Origin: Saccharothrix luteola
GTDB lineage: Bacteria; Actinomycetota; Actinomycetes; Mycobacteriales; Pseudonocardiaceae
Assembly: GCF_020859565.1 (NCBI RefSeq)
Contig: NZ_JAJHUO010000003.1
Coordinates: 150,862-214,861, forward strand
Direction of reading: 5' to 3'
DNA length: 64,000 nucleotides
The notes under the pieces were generated by a model, which was given only the letters and a program-made list of their open reading frames with translations, was not told where the DNA came from and searched no databases. The translations under genes were made by a program, and so were the position numbers. This document shows, piece after piece, positions 51,736-60,961 of the stretch; the first letter of the stretch is position 1, and every line of letters starts with the position of its first letter.

Positions 51736-52575
51736 ATGACCGCACCTGAGCGTTCGCGGCTGGCCCGAGAACGGCTCTCGCGCGAGTTACGAAGGCTGCG
51801 CACCGAGGCCAAGATGACCGGAACGGCCACGGCGCGCGCTACCGGGATGAGCCAGTCCAAGCTGTCGAAGATCGAGAACGGCATGCTCCTCCCGTCCGTG
51901 ACCGACGTGGAGCGCCTGGTCGCCGAGCTGTCCGCGACCAGGGAGACCAGGGTCGAGCTGGTGGAGTTGGCCCGTCAGTTGCACGCCGAGGCGGAGACCC
52001 GCCGCGTGGTGCTGCACCGCGGGGCGCACCGCCACCAGCAGACCGTGGCCCGGATCGAGGCCCGTGCCACCACCAGCCGCTTCTTCCAGAACGCGGGTGT
52101 GCCCGCGCTGTTGCAGAGCGAGAACTACCTCCGGGTCGTGTTGAACTCGACACCGGCGCACGAGCAGGACACCGCGATCGCCACGCTGCGCAGCCGTCGT
52201 GCCCGGATGGACGACCTGGGCAAGCGGTTCGTGTTCCTGCTCGCGGAGAGCGCGCTGCGCTGGCGGATGGGGTCGGCGGACCTGATGTGCGAGCAGATCG
52301 ACCACCTCGTGCAGATCGTCCGAAGACCCAATGTGCAGCTCGGCGTGGTGCCGTGGACGGCGGACGCGAACATGGTGGCCCTGCACGGGTTCCAGGTGTA
52401 CGACGAGCGGGTGGTGACGTTGAGCGTGCTGACCGGCAACGCGACCATCACCGACCCGCACGACGTGCGCGAGTACCTGGCGCTGTTCGGCAGGCTCGAA
52501 CGGCTGGCGGTGCGCGGCGACGCGCTCGAGGACCTGCTGGAGCAGATCTCCAGGGACCACCGCAAGCTCGGCTGA
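51736..52575 (+). CDS. XRE-family regulator with DUF5753 domain
   Basis: A 279-residue regulator. The N-terminal XRE helix-turn-helix (LRTEAKMTGTATARATGMSQSKLSKIENGMLLPS near 20-55) and the C-terminal DUF5753 domain (VPALLQSENYLRVVL, IVRRPNVQLGVVPW, FQVYDERVVTLSVLTG) are the actinomycete pattern, commonly paired with small DUF397 proteins. No DUF397 gene is adjacent. ATG at 51736 gives the usual N-terminus; the upstream in-frame extension is implausible. It is the last gene of the insert before pgsA. Confidence 0.9.
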   Translation: MTAPERSRLARERLSRELRRLRTEAKMTGTATARATGMSQSKLSKIENGMLLPSVTDVERLVAELSATRETRVELVELARQLHAEAETRRVVLHRGAHRHQQTVARIEARATTSRFFQNAGVPALLQSENYLRVVLNSTPAHEQDTAIATLRSRRARMDDLGKRFVFLLAESALRWRMGSADLMCEQIDHLVQIVRRPNVQLGVVPWTADANMVALHGFQVYDERVVTLSVLTGNATITDPHDVREYLALFGRLERLAVRGDALEDLLEQISRDHRKLG

Positions 52576-52634
52576 GCTGGGTGGTTAGGCTGCGGTGACC
52601 ACTTCGTCCCCGTCGGTAGGTGCCCCGCCACCCC

Positions 52635-53243
52635 ATGCTGAACATCTTCGCCCGCGCGTCCGTTTCGCGCGTCACCGATCCGATCGGTGCGTGGCTGCTG
52701 CGTCGCGGCCTCACCCCGAACGCCGTCACGGTGCTGGGCACCGTCGGCTCCGTCGCCGTCTCGCTGTGGTTCATCCCGCGCGGGCAGCTGTTCACCGGCG
52801 CGGCGCTGGTCACCGTGTTCGTGCTGTTCGACCTGATCGACGGCGCGATGGCGCGCGCGCAGGGCGGCGGCACGAAGTTCGGCGCCGTGCTGGACGCGAG
52901 CTGCGACCGGATCGCCGACGGCGCGCTGTTCGCCGCCATCGCCTGGTGGGCGTTCGGCGCGGGCGAGCACGGCCTGGCCGCGGCGACCCTGGTCTCGCTG
53001 GTCGGCGCGCAGGTCACGTCGTACGTGAAGGCGCGCGCCGAGGCGTCCGGGCTCTCCGCCGACGGCGGGCTGGCCGAACGCGCCGAGCGGTTCATCGTGG
53101 CGCTGGTCGGCGTCGGCCTGCACGGGCTCGGTGTGCCCTACGTCCTGCCGGTGGCCCTGTACCTGCTGGCCGCACTGGTGTCGATCACCGTGGTGCAGCG
53201 CATCCTGGCCGTGAGCCGCGCCGCGAAGGAGCTCGGGACGTGA
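52635..53243 (+). CDS. pgsA: Phosphatidylinositol phosphate synthase
   Basis: A 202-residue membrane CDP-alcohol phosphotransferase joining CDP-diacylglycerol and inositol phosphate. The signature DLIDGAMARAQGGGTKFGAV followed by DASCDR (DxxDGxxAR...GxxxDxxxD) is intact near residues 65-91. It has about five helices. ATG at 52635 gives the family N-terminus LNIFARASVSRVTDPIG; GTG at 52620 is possible. It starts the overlapping pgsA-patA-pimA-nudix operon for phosphatidylinositol mannosides. Confidence 0.94.
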   Translation: MLNIFARASVSRVTDPIGAWLLRRGLTPNAVTVLGTVGSVAVSLWFIPRGQLFTGAALVTVFVLFDLIDGAMARAQGGGTKFGAVLDASCDRIADGALFAAIAWWAFGAGEHGLAAATLVSLVGAQVTSYVKARAEASGLSADGGLAERAERFIVALVGVGLHGLGVPYVLPVALYLLAALVSITVVQRILAVSRAAKELGT

Positions 53244-54187
53244 CCGCTCGCGACATCAAGGGCACCCTGGTCGACCTGGGCTACGCGGCCGGGTGGCGCC
53301 TCGTGCGGCTGCTGCCGGAGAAGGCCGCGCGGGCGCTGTCCGACGCGGCCGCCGACCGGGCCGCCAAGCGCGGCGGCGGTGGCGTGCGGCAGCTGCGGTC
53401 CAACCTGCGCCGGGTCGTGCCGCAGGCGGGCGAGGCCGAGCTGGATGAGCTGGTCCGGCTGGCGGTGCGCTCCTACGCGCGGTACTGGCGCGAGGCGTTC
53501 CGGATGCCGTCGCTGGATCAGCAGGAGCTCTACGCCGAGCTGGACCGGACGATGAGCGGCGTCGAGAACCTGGACGCGGCGCTGGCCGAGGGCCGTGGCG
53601 CGGTCATCGCTCTGCCGCACTGCGGCAACTGGGACATGGCGGGCGTCTGGCTGGTCGGGCACTGCGGCACGTTCACCACCGTCGCCGAGCGGCTCAAGCC
53701 CGAGTCGCTGTACCGGCGGTTCATCGCGTTCCGGGAGAGCCTGGGCTTCGAGGTCGTGCCGCTGACCGGCGGTGACCGCAACCCGGCGCTCGTGCTCGCC
53801 GAACGGCTGCGCGCGAACCAGGTCGTCTGCCTGCTCGCCGACCGCGACCTCACCGCGGGCGGCGTGCCCGTGACGTTCTTCGGCGAGCGCACCATGATGC
53901 CCGCCGGTCCCGCGCACCTGGCCGCGACCACCGGCGCGGCGCTGATCCCGGCCGGCCTCTGGTTCACCGAGGACGGTTGGGTCATCCGGTTGCACCCGCC
54001 GGTCCGGGTCTCCGGCACGGCGGGCGTGCCCGCGGCGACCCAGCAGATGGCCGACGTGTTCGCCGCCGACATCGCCGCGCACCCCACCGACTGGCACATG
54101 ATGCAGCAGCTGTGGCTGGCCGACCTGCCGGAGAGCAGGCAGAAGGCGCTGCGCCGGGTCCTGGCCCGCCGGGGGGAATCCGCGTGA
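53240..54187 (+). CDS. patA: Phosphatidylinositol mannoside acyltransferase
   Basis: A 315-residue membrane-associated acyltransferase of the lysophospholipid/LpxL type. The active His and Asp are in ALPHCGNWDMAGVWL near residue 127, and the acceptor motif is FFGERTMMPAGPAHLA near 215. It acylates the mannose of PIM. GTG at 53240 overlaps the pgsA stop by 4 nt, and its own stop overlaps pimA, matching the mycobacterial order. Confidence 0.93.
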   Translation: MTARDIKGTLVDLGYAAGWRLVRLLPEKAARALSDAAADRAAKRGGGGVRQLRSNLRRVVPQAGEAELDELVRLAVRSYARYWREAFRMPSLDQQELYAELDRTMSGVENLDAALAEGRGAVIALPHCGNWDMAGVWLVGHCGTFTTVAERLKPESLYRRFIAFRESLGFEVVPLTGGDRNPALVLAERLRANQVVCLLADRDLTAGGVPVTFFGERTMMPAGPAHLAATTGAALIPAGLWFTEDGWVIRLHPPVRVSGTAGVPAATQQMADVFAADIAAHPTDWHMMQQLWLADLPESRQKALRRVLARRGESA

Positions 54188-55305
54188 AGGTCGGCATAGT
54201 CTGCCCGTACTCCTTCGAAGTGCCAGGGGGAGTGCAGGCGCACGTGGTCGACCTGGCGCGCGCGCTGCGCGGCCTCGGGCACGAGGTGGAGGTGCTGGCG
54301 CCCGCCGACGACGACACGCCGGTGCCGGAATTCGTCACCTCGGCCGGTCGGGCGGTCGCGATACCGTACAACGGTTCGGTGGCGCGACTGTCGTTCGGAC
54401 CGGTGTCGTTCACGCGCGTGCGGCGGTGGATCGCCGAGCACGACTTCGACGTGCTGCACCTGCACGAGCCGACCGCGCCGTCGCTGTCGATGCTGGCGCT
54501 GATGGTGGCCGACGGCCCGATCGTGGCCACCTTCCACACGTCGACGCCGCGCTCGAAGATGCTGTCGGCGTTCCAGGCGGTGCTGCAGCCGTTCCTGGAG
54601 AAGATCACCGCCCGGATCGCGGTGTCCGCGCTGGCCCGCCGCGTGCAGGTGGAGCACCTCGGCGGTGACGCGGTGGAGATCCCCAACGGGGTCGACGTCG
54701 GGTTCTTCGCCGACGCGACGCCCCTGGACGGCTACCCGCGACCCGGTGGCACGGTCGGGTTCGTCGGCCGGTTCACCGAACCGCGCAAGGGCATGCCGGT
54801 GCTGCTGGAGGCGTTCCGCGAGCTCGACGCGCCGGACGTGCGGCTGCTGGTGGTGGGTCGCGGCGACGCCGACGAGCTGCGCAAGCAGGCGGGGCCGGAG
54901 CTGGCGTCGCGGATGGTGTTCCTCGGCATGGTGGACGACGAGACCAAAGCGCGCGCGCTGCGCAGCGTGGACGTCTACTGCGCGCCCAACACCGGCGGCG
55001 AGAGCTTCGGGGTCATCCTCACCGAGGCGATGTCGGCGGGCGCGGCGGTGCTGGCCAGCGACCTCGACGCGTTCCGGCGCGTGCTCGACGACGGCAAGGC
55101 GGGCGTGCTGACCCCGGTCGGGGACTCGTCGGCGCTGGCCCGGGCGTTACGGGAGCTGCTGACCGACCCCGGCCGGCGGGCGGACTACGTGGACGCGGCG
55201 CGGCAGCGGGTGATGATGTTCGACTGGTCGGTGGTCGCGAACCAGGTGGTGCGGGTGTACGAGAGCGCCATGGCGGCGGACCCGCGTCGGGTGGGTGAGG
55301 CGTGA
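54184..55305 (+). CDS. pimA: Phosphatidylinositol alpha-mannosyltransferase
   Basis: A 373-residue GT4 glycosyltransferase with GT-B fold, adding the first mannose from GDP-mannose to phosphatidylinositol at the inner membrane face. Motifs are CPYSFEVPGGVQAHV at the N-terminus (GG loop), DVLHLHEPTAPS near 90, GFVGRFTEPRKGMPVLL near 195 and the EX7E donor motif in APNTGGESFGVILTEAMSAG near 270. GTG at 54184 overlaps patA. Confidence 0.95.
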   Translation: MKVGIVCPYSFEVPGGVQAHVVDLARALRGLGHEVEVLAPADDDTPVPEFVTSAGRAVAIPYNGSVARLSFGPVSFTRVRRWIAEHDFDVLHLHEPTAPSLSMLALMVADGPIVATFHTSTPRSKMLSAFQAVLQPFLEKITARIAVSALARRVQVEHLGGDAVEIPNGVDVGFFADATPLDGYPRPGGTVGFVGRFTEPRKGMPVLLEAFRELDAPDVRLLVVGRGDADELRKQAGPELASRMVFLGMVDDETKARALRSVDVYCAPNTGGESFGVILTEAMSAGAAVLASDLDAFRRVLDDGKAGVLTPVGDSSALARALRELLTDPGRRADYVDAARQRVMMFDWSVVANQVVRVYESAMAADPRRVGEA

Positions 55306-56279
55306 CGAGTTCCGGCGTCGCGACGACGTTCCTGGTGTTGCTGGCGTTGGCCGTGCTGGTCGGGCCGTGGACCCTCGGCACGGCCAACCGGCTCGACCGG
55401 CTGCACGTGCGCACGGACGCGGCCTGGGCGGCGCTGGACGCGGCCCTGGCGCGGCGCGCGGTGGTGACGCGGGCGGTGGCGGCGGTGTGCGGCACGCCCG
55501 AGCTGCGCGCGGCGGCGGACCGGGCCGAGCAGTCGGCGCGACCGGACCGGGAGGCGGCGGAGAACCGGCTCTCGGCGTTGCTGGACGCGCTCGACCGGTC
55601 GGTCCTGGAGCCCGCGCTGGCGGCCGAGCTGTCCGATGCGGAACAGCGGGTGGTGCTGGCCCGGCGGGTGCACAATGACGCCGTGCGCGACACGTTGGCG
55701 TTGCGCCGGCGTCGGTCCGTGCGGTGGCTGCGGCTCGCGGGCACCGCGCCGACGCCGTCGTACTTCGAGATCGCCGAACCCGGCGGTGACGCCGAGGCGT
55801 CCACGTTGACCCAGCGCGTCTCGGCGCGGGTCGTGCTGCTGGACGCCGAGGACCGGGTGTTGTTGTTCGAGGGCTTCGACCCGAACCGGCCGGACGAGCT
55901 GTTCTGGTTCACCGTGGGCGGTGGGGTCGAGCCGGGGGAGGACGTCCGGACCGCGGCGGTGCGGGAGCTGTTCGAGGAGACCGGCATCGTGGTCTCCGGT
56001 GACGAGCTGGTCGGTCCGGTGTGGAAGCGGCACGCCGTGTTCGCCTTCGACGGCTTGAACTACGCGGCGGTCGAGTGGTTCTTCGTCGGAAAGGTGGAGG
56101 CGGTCGACGTGGACACCTCGCGGTTCAACGAGATCGAGCAGCGGACCATTCGCCGGCACCGGTGGTGGTCGGTGGAGGAACTGGCGTCCACCGGCGCCAC
56201 GGTGTACCCGGCGCAACTGGCCGAGGCGCTGCCCGACGCGCTCGTCGGGTGGGACGGCACGACCCGTTCGGTCCGATGA
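55302..56279 (+). CDS. Membrane-anchored Nudix hydrolase
   Basis: A 325-residue protein. A first segment (about residues 1-130) has one N-terminal transmembrane helix (ATTFLVLLALAVLVGPWTL) and a LemA-like helical stretch. A Nudix domain follows with the box GGGVEPGEDVRTAAVRELFEETGI near residue 207. The same two-part gene follows pimA in mycobacteria (Rv2609c position). The substrate, a nucleoside diphosphate derivative, is unknown. The start is GTG at 55302, overlapping pimA, and the stop overlaps the next gene. Confidence 0.9.
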   Translation: MTSSGVATTFLVLLALAVLVGPWTLGTANRLDRLHVRTDAAWAALDAALARRAVVTRAVAAVCGTPELRAAADRAEQSARPDREAAENRLSALLDALDRSVLEPALAAELSDAEQRVVLARRVHNDAVRDTLALRRRRSVRWLRLAGTAPTPSYFEIAEPGGDAEASTLTQRVSARVVLLDAEDRVLLFEGFDPNRPDELFWFTVGGGVEPGEDVRTAAVRELFEETGIVVSGDELVGPVWKRHAVFAFDGLNYAAVEWFFVGKVEAVDVDTSRFNEIEQRTIRRHRWWSVEELASTGATVYPAQLAEALPDALVGWDGTTRSVR

Positions 56280-56620
56280 TCGGGATCTCGAGCCGGATGG
56301 ACGACGTCGTCGCCTTCTACCGCGCCCTGGAGGAGTCGGACCGGCCGCGCGCGTACTTCGAGTTCGTGGACGTCGAGGGCTGGGTGGACGAAGGCGCGCG
56401 TGCCCTCTACGAGACCGTGGAGCACGAGGGTGAGCTGATCGCGATCCGGCAGATCGAGTTACCCTCGGCGGGTGGCATGCACCGCTACTCGTGGCGGCGG
56501 ATGGAGGACGCGTACGGCGGCCTCACGGACGAGCCGATCGACCCCCACGACGACCCGGTCAAGCCGATACCCCGCGAGGTCTTCGTGGAGCGGTGGAACT
56601 CGTTGATGTACGAGATGTGA
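56276..56620 (+). CDS. Unrecognised 114-residue acidic protein
   Basis: ATG at 56276 overlaps the Nudix stop by 4 nt, so it is probably translated as the last gene of the PIM operon. The protein is small, acidic and aromatic-rich (YFEFVDVEGWVDEGARALYETVEHEGELIAIRQIEL), with no signal or membrane span. It is reminiscent of small actinobacterial DUF proteins of the immunity-like type, but I do not assign a family. Confidence 0.7.
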   Translation: MIGISSRMDDVVAFYRALEESDRPRAYFEFVDVEGWVDEGARALYETVEHEGELIAIRQIELPSAGGMHRYSWRRMEDAYGGLTDEPIDPHDDPVKPIPREVFVERWNSLMYEM

Positions 56621-56683
56621 TCGGCCCGTCAGGCGGCTGATCGGTGTGCGGACGGCGATCACCGGCGCGTCCGTCGTCGCCGT

Positions 56684-56720
56684 CGGGCCTGCGGCCGAGT
56701 GGCCCCGGTCCGCAGGCCCG
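56684..56720. terminator. Bidirectional terminator after the PIM operon
   Basis: Perfect 11-bp stem CGGGCCTGCGG / CCGCAGGCCCG with a 15-nt loop, between convergent genes ending at 56620 and 56729. Confidence 0.75.
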
Positions 56721-56728
56721 GCGCACGG

Positions 56729-57103
56729 CTAGAGGATGAACGTCGCGATCATCTGCCCGAGCAACCGCACGTCGGCGTGGCCCTTGAACTCCAGCCGCAC
56801 CTGACCCAGGCCGCTGAACCACAGGTCGAGCTCGGCGTCCATGTCGAACGTGCCCGCCGTCTCGATGGAGAACGCCTGCACCCGGCTGTAGGGCAGCGAC
56901 GTGAAGTCCTTCTTGCGGCCGGTCATGCCCTGGACGTTCACCGCGATCACGCGCTTGTTGGTGAACACCACGAAGTCCCGCACCGTCTTGAAGCTCGACA
57001 CGATCTGCTCGCCCTGGATCAGGATCGGCGACACCTGCGACGCGATGTCCTCCGGCCGGCACGGCGCCAGCTTGAAGACGGACTGCTTCTCGAAGTCGAT
57101 CAC
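56729..57103 (-). CDS. Bacterial PH-domain protein
   Basis: A 124-residue cytoplasmic protein with a single bacterial pleckstrin-homology-like domain (family bPH_1). Motifs are SFKTVRDFVVFTNKRVIAVNVQGMTGRKKDF and LPYSRVQAFSIETAGTFDMDAELDLWFSGLG. GTG at 57103 is chosen because family members start with (M)IDFE; the frame stays open further upstream but runs into the next gene. Role unknown. Confidence 0.85.
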   Translation of the reverse strand: MIDFEKQSVFKLAPCRPEDIASQVSPILIQGEQIVSSFKTVRDFVVFTNKRVIAVNVQGMTGRKKDFTSLPYSRVQAFSIETAGTFDMDAELDLWFSGLGQVRLEFKGHADVRLLGQMIATFIL

Positions 57104-57120
57104 GACTTCGACGGTACCGG

Positions 57121-57639
57121 CTACCGGGGCCACCCCGCCGGGTTCGAGCACGATTCCCGGGTGATCCCCGACCCTGTCCCGGGGTAGTCCCCGAACCGGT
57201 CCGCGTGCGCGTGCGCGAAGAAGTAGCAGAACGCCTCACCCTCGGCGTCGCCGATCGCCACCCCGGGGTCGCGGGCCACGGCCTCGTAGAACTCCTGCCC
57301 CATGGCGAGGATGAAGCCGCGCGCGTACAGGAAGCCGTCGTCCGAGCCGTCGGTGACCTCGTGCACGTCGGCCCGGTCGATGTCGTGCAGCTTGCGCTCG
57401 GCCACCCGGTCCAGCGCGATCAACTCCTCGCCGGACAGCCCGGCACACGCGGCGGTCAACGCCTCCAGCACCTGGTCGAGGTGCTCTTCGAGCTCGGCGG
57501 CCTCCTCGAACGCGTCGACGGACACGTCGCGCTTGGCCAACGCGCGCCGCACCTCGTTCGGCCCGGGCCCGAGCGTGGCCCACGCGTTCTCCAGCATCGC
57601 CCAGAAACGGGCCTCTTCGGCAGCGGTCGGAAGGATCAT
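57121..57639 (-). CDS. DUF4240 protein
   Basis: A 172-residue protein typical of the DUF4240 family: FWAMLENAWATLG at the start, LDQVLEALTAACAGLSGEELIALDRV, then LYARGFILAMGQEFYEAVARDP. It is predicted helical and cytoplasmic, with no known function. It ends 17 nt before the PH-domain gene on the same strand, so the two may be co-transcribed. Confidence 0.8.
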   Translation of the reverse strand: MILPTAAEEARFWAMLENAWATLGPGPNEVRRALAKRDVSVDAFEEAAELEEHLDQVLEALTAACAGLSGEELIALDRVAERKLHDIDRADVHEVTDGSDDGFLYARGFILAMGQEFYEAVARDPGVAIGDAEGEAFCYFFAHAHADRFGDYPGTGSGITRESCSNPAGWPR

Positions 57640-57689
57640 GCGGCGACGCTAGCAACGCGGTCCGACAATTCCCGGCGACCGACGTCCGA

Positions 57690-57729
57690 GGTGGTGGGGC
57701 CGCACCGTCCCCGGCCCGGCCCCACCACC
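57690..57729 (-). terminator. Terminator of the pyrimidine catabolism operon
   Basis: Perfect 13-bp stem GGTGGTGGGGCCG / CGGCCCCACCACC with a 14-nt loop, starting 7 nt after the stop codon of the leftward LLM oxidoreductase gene. Confidence 0.85.
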
Positions 57730-57735
57730 CGCACG

Positions 57736-58728
57736 TCACACCCGGCCGATCACCCCGTCGCCGTAGGACGCGAGCGTCTTGTCCTTGTCGTCGTGCATCA
57801 GGTACAGCGCGAAGTTGTCCACGCCGATCTCCCTCAGCTCCTGCAACCGGTCCACGTGCGCCGACACCGGACCGAGCAGGCAGAACCGGTCCACGATCGA
57901 GTCCGGCACGAAGTCCGTCGACCGGTTGCCCGCCTTGCCGTGGTGGGCGTAGTCGTAGCCCTCGCGGCCGGAGATGTAGTCGGTCAGCGCGGTGGGCACC
58001 GCGCCCGAGTCGCCGTACCGCGCGACCAGGTCGGCCACGTGGTTGCCGACCATCCCGCCGAACCAGCGCAGCTGCTCGCGCTGGTGCGGCAGGTCCGTGC
58101 CGACGTACGCGGGCGCGGCCACGCACATCGTGATCGCCGCCGGGTCGCGGCCCGCGGCCACGGCCGCTTCACGCACCGTCCCGATCGTCCACCGCGCGAT
58201 GTCCACGTCCGCGGTCTGCAGGATGAACCCGTCGGCCTGCTCTCCGACCATCCTCAACGCGCGCGGCCCGTACGCGGCCATCCACATCTCCAGCTTGCCG
58301 TCGCGCACCCACGGGATGCGCACCGGCGTGCCGTGGTACTCGGTCTCCCGGCCCTCGGCCAGGTCCTTGATCACGGTCATGGCCCGGCCCAGCGTGGCCA
58401 GCGACGCGGGCTGCTGCCCGATCACCCGGCGCGCCGAGTCGCCGCGTCCGATGCCGCACACCGTGCGGTTGCCGAACATGTCGTTCAACGTCGCGAACAG
58501 CGACGCCGTCACCGACCAGTCCCGCGTGCTCGGGTTGGTCACCATCGGGCCGACGACCAGCTCCTTCGTCGCCGCCAGCACCTGCGAGTAGATGACGAAC
58601 GGCTCCTGCCACAGCACGACCGAGTCGAACGTCCAGCCGTACCGGAAGCCGTTGTCCTCGGCGGCCTTCAGACCGGCCACCACGTCCCGCGCGGGCGGGT
58701 CGGTCTGGAGCACTACCCCGAAGTCCAC
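57736..58728 (-). CDS. LLM-class F420-dependent oxidoreductase
   Basis: A 330-residue luciferase-like (TIM barrel) flavin/F420 oxidoreductase of the TIGR03842-type group. It opens DFGVVLQTDPPARDVVAGLKAAEDNGF and has GPMVTNPSTRDWSVTASLFATLN, GIGRGDSARR and a late GVDNFALYLMHDD segment. GTG at 58728 is 8 nt after the dihydropyrimidinase stop, making it the last gene of the pyrimidine operon. The operon lacks a recognisable dihydropyrimidine dehydrogenase, so reduction of uracil/thymine by this enzyme is an attractive but unproven idea. Confidence 0.88.
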   Translation of the reverse strand: MDFGVVLQTDPPARDVVAGLKAAEDNGFRYGWTFDSVVLWQEPFVIYSQVLAATKELVVGPMVTNPSTRDWSVTASLFATLNDMFGNRTVCGIGRGDSARRVIGQQPASLATLGRAMTVIKDLAEGRETEYHGTPVRIPWVRDGKLEMWMAAYGPRALRMVGEQADGFILQTADVDIARWTIGTVREAAVAAGRDPAAITMCVAAPAYVGTDLPHQREQLRWFGGMVGNHVADLVARYGDSGAVPTALTDYISGREGYDYAHHGKAGNRSTDFVPDSIVDRFCLLGPVSAHVDRLQELREIGVDNFALYLMHDDKDKTLASYGDGVIGRV

Positions 58729-58736
58729 GTGCCCCC

Positions 58737-60122
58737 CTACACCAGGTACTGGTTCAGCTCGCGGGACAGGAACTTCCCGTGCCCGGCCGCGCCGTGGAAA
58801 CCGCCGGCGTCCACGACGACCCGGCCGCGGGAGAGCACCGTGTCGACCTTGCCGGTGATCTCCATGCCCTCGTACGCCGAGTAGTCCACGTTCATGTGGT
58901 GCGTGGCCGCCGAGATGACCTGCTGCGCCACCGGGTCGTACACCACGACGTCGGCGTCCGCGCCGGGCGCGATGACGCCCTTGCGCGGGTGCAGGCCGAA
59001 CATCCGCGCCGGCGTGGTGGAGCAGATCTCCACCCACCGCTCCAGGCTGATCTCGCCCGCCACCACGCCCTGGTGCAGCAGGTCCATCCGGTGCTCCACG
59101 CCCGGCATCCCGTTGGGGATCTTGGAGAAGTCGCCGCGCCCCAGTTCCTTCTGGTCCTTGAAGCAGAACGGGCAGTGGTCGGTCGACACCACCGACAGGT
59201 CGTTGGTGCGCAGGCCGCGCCACAGCTCCGACTGGTGCTCCTTGGGCCGCAGCGGGGGAGAGGCGACGTACTTCGAGCCCTCGAAGTCCGGCTTGGCCAG
59301 GTCCTCCAGCGACAGGTACAGGTACTGCGGGCACGTCTCGGCGAACACGTTCTGCCCGGTGTCGCGCGCCTTCGTCACCGCGTCGAGCGCCTGCGCGGCG
59401 GACAGGTGCACGATGTAGAGCGGCGAGCCGGTGACCTTGGCCAGCGTGATGGCGCGCGAGGTGGCCTCGCCCTCCAGCTCGGCGGGCCTGGTCAGTCCGT
59501 GCTCGACGGGGTCAGTGCGGCCCTGCGCGAGCGCTTGCGCGACCAGCTGGTCGATCGCGATGCCGTTCTCCGCGTGCATCATGATCGTCGCGCCGGTCTC
59601 GCGGGCCTTCTGCATGGCGCGCAGGATCTCGCCGTCGGTGGCGTAGAAGACGCCGGGGTAGGCCATGAACATCTTGAACGTGTTCACGCCCGCGTCGATG
59701 CAGGACTCCATCTCCTTCAACGACGTGTCGGTGACGTCGGAGACGATCATGTGGAACCCGTAGTCGACCGCGCACCGGCCGTCCGCCTTGCCGTGCCACT
59801 TGTCCAGGGTGGACAGCAACGAGGAGCCCTTGGGCTGCACGGCGAAGTCGATGATCGTGGTGGTGCCGCCCCACGCCGCCGCGATCGTGCCGGTCTCGAA
59901 CGTGTCGGCGGAGAACGTGCCGCCGAACGGCATCTCCATGTGGGTGTGCCCGTCGATGCCGCCGGGGATCACGTACTTGCCGGCGGCGTCGATCGTCTCG
60001 TCCGCCTGCACCGGGAAGCCCGGCGCGAGCAGCGCGGCGATCTTCTCGCCGTCCACCAGCACGTCGGCCTCGAACGCGCCGGTGGCGTTCACCACCGTGC
60101 CGCCCTTGATGAGAATGCTCAC
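58737..60122 (-). CDS. Dihydropyrimidinase (D-hydantoinase)
   Basis: A 461-residue amidohydrolase opening the ring of dihydrouracil/dihydrothymine to N-carbamoyl-beta-amino acids. Metal sites are GGIDGHTHMEMPF near residue 55, the carbamylated Lys in TFKMFMAYPG near 148, HAEN near 180, IVHLSA near 235 and the catalytic Asp in STDHCPFCF near 310. GTG at 60122 overlaps the ureidopropionase stop by 4 nt. Substrate channel residues match the family. Confidence 0.94.
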   Translation of the reverse strand: MSILIKGGTVVNATGAFEADVLVDGEKIAALLAPGFPVQADETIDAAGKYVIPGGIDGHTHMEMPFGGTFSADTFETGTIAAAWGGTTTIIDFAVQPKGSSLLSTLDKWHGKADGRCAVDYGFHMIVSDVTDTSLKEMESCIDAGVNTFKMFMAYPGVFYATDGEILRAMQKARETGATIMMHAENGIAIDQLVAQALAQGRTDPVEHGLTRPAELEGEATSRAITLAKVTGSPLYIVHLSAAQALDAVTKARDTGQNVFAETCPQYLYLSLEDLAKPDFEGSKYVASPPLRPKEHQSELWRGLRTNDLSVVSTDHCPFCFKDQKELGRGDFSKIPNGMPGVEHRMDLLHQGVVAGEISLERWVEICSTTPARMFGLHPRKGVIAPGADADVVVYDPVAQQVISAATHHMNVDYSAYEGMEITGKVDTVLSRGRVVVDAGGFHGAAGHGKFLSRELNQYLV

Positions 60123-60961
60123 GGCCGCACCAGCCCTTCGTAGGTGTCGGGACGCCGGTCGCGGTAGAACGCCCACAGGTTGCGGACCTCGGCCAGCAGG
60201 TCCATGTCCAGGTCGCGGACCACGACCTCCTCGTCGGTGTCGGAGGCCGCCTCGCCGACGAGCTGCCCGCGCGGGTCGGCGAAGTACGACTGGCCGTAGA
60301 ACTCGTTGTCGCCCAACGGCTCCACGCCCACGCGGTTGATCGTGCCCACGTAGTACTCGTTCGCCACGGCCGCCGCGGTCTGCTCCAGCCGCCACAGGTA
60401 CTCCGACAGGCCGCGGCTCGTCGCCGACGGGTTGAACACGATCTGCGCGCCGTTCAGCCCGAGCGCCCGCCAGCCCTCCGGGAAGTGCCGCTCGTAGCAG
60501 ATGTAGACGCCGACCTTGCCCACCGCGGTGTCGAACACCGGGTAGCCGAGGTTGCCCGGCTTGAAGTAGAACTTCTCCCAGAACCCCTTGACCTGCGGGA
60601 TGTGGTTCTTGCGGTGCTTGCCGAGGTACGTGCCGTCCGCGTCGATCACCGCGGCGGTGTTGTAGTAGATCCCCGGCTGCTCCTCCTCGTACATCGGCAC
60701 GACGAGCACCACGCCCAGCTGCCCCGCCAGCTCGCACATCAGGTCGGTGGTCGGGCCGTCGGGGATGCCCTCGGTGTAGGAGTAGTAGTCCGCGTCCTGC
60801 ACCTGGCAGAAGTACGGCCCGTAGAACAACTCCTGCAGGCACACCACCTGCGCGCCCTGCGACGCGGCGGAGCGGACCGCCTCGACCGCGTTCGCGATCA
60901 TCGACTCCTTGTCGCCGGTCCACTTCTGCTGCACCAGACCTGCTCGGATGATGCTGCTCAC
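60119..60961 (-). CDS. Beta-ureidopropionase (nitrilase superfamily amidase)
   Basis: A 280-residue amidase that hydrolyses N-carbamoyl-beta-alanine to beta-alanine, CO2 and ammonia. The Glu-Lys-Cys triad is visible: LQELFYGPYF near residue 44, HRKNHIP near 118 and ICYERHFPEG near 152. GTG at 60961 overlaps the permease stop by 4 nt. Substrate is set mainly by the adjoining dihydropyrimidinase. Confidence 0.93.
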   Translation of the reverse strand: MSSIIRAGLVQQKWTGDKESMIANAVEAVRSAASQGAQVVCLQELFYGPYFCQVQDADYYSYTEGIPDGPTTDLMCELAGQLGVVLVVPMYEEEQPGIYYNTAAVIDADGTYLGKHRKNHIPQVKGFWEKFYFKPGNLGYPVFDTAVGKVGVYICYERHFPEGWRALGLNGAQIVFNPSATSRGLSEYLWRLEQTAAAVANEYYVGTINRVGVEPLGDNEFYGQSYFADPRGQLVGEAASDTDEEVVVRDLDMDLLAEVRNLWAFYRDRRPDTYEGLVRP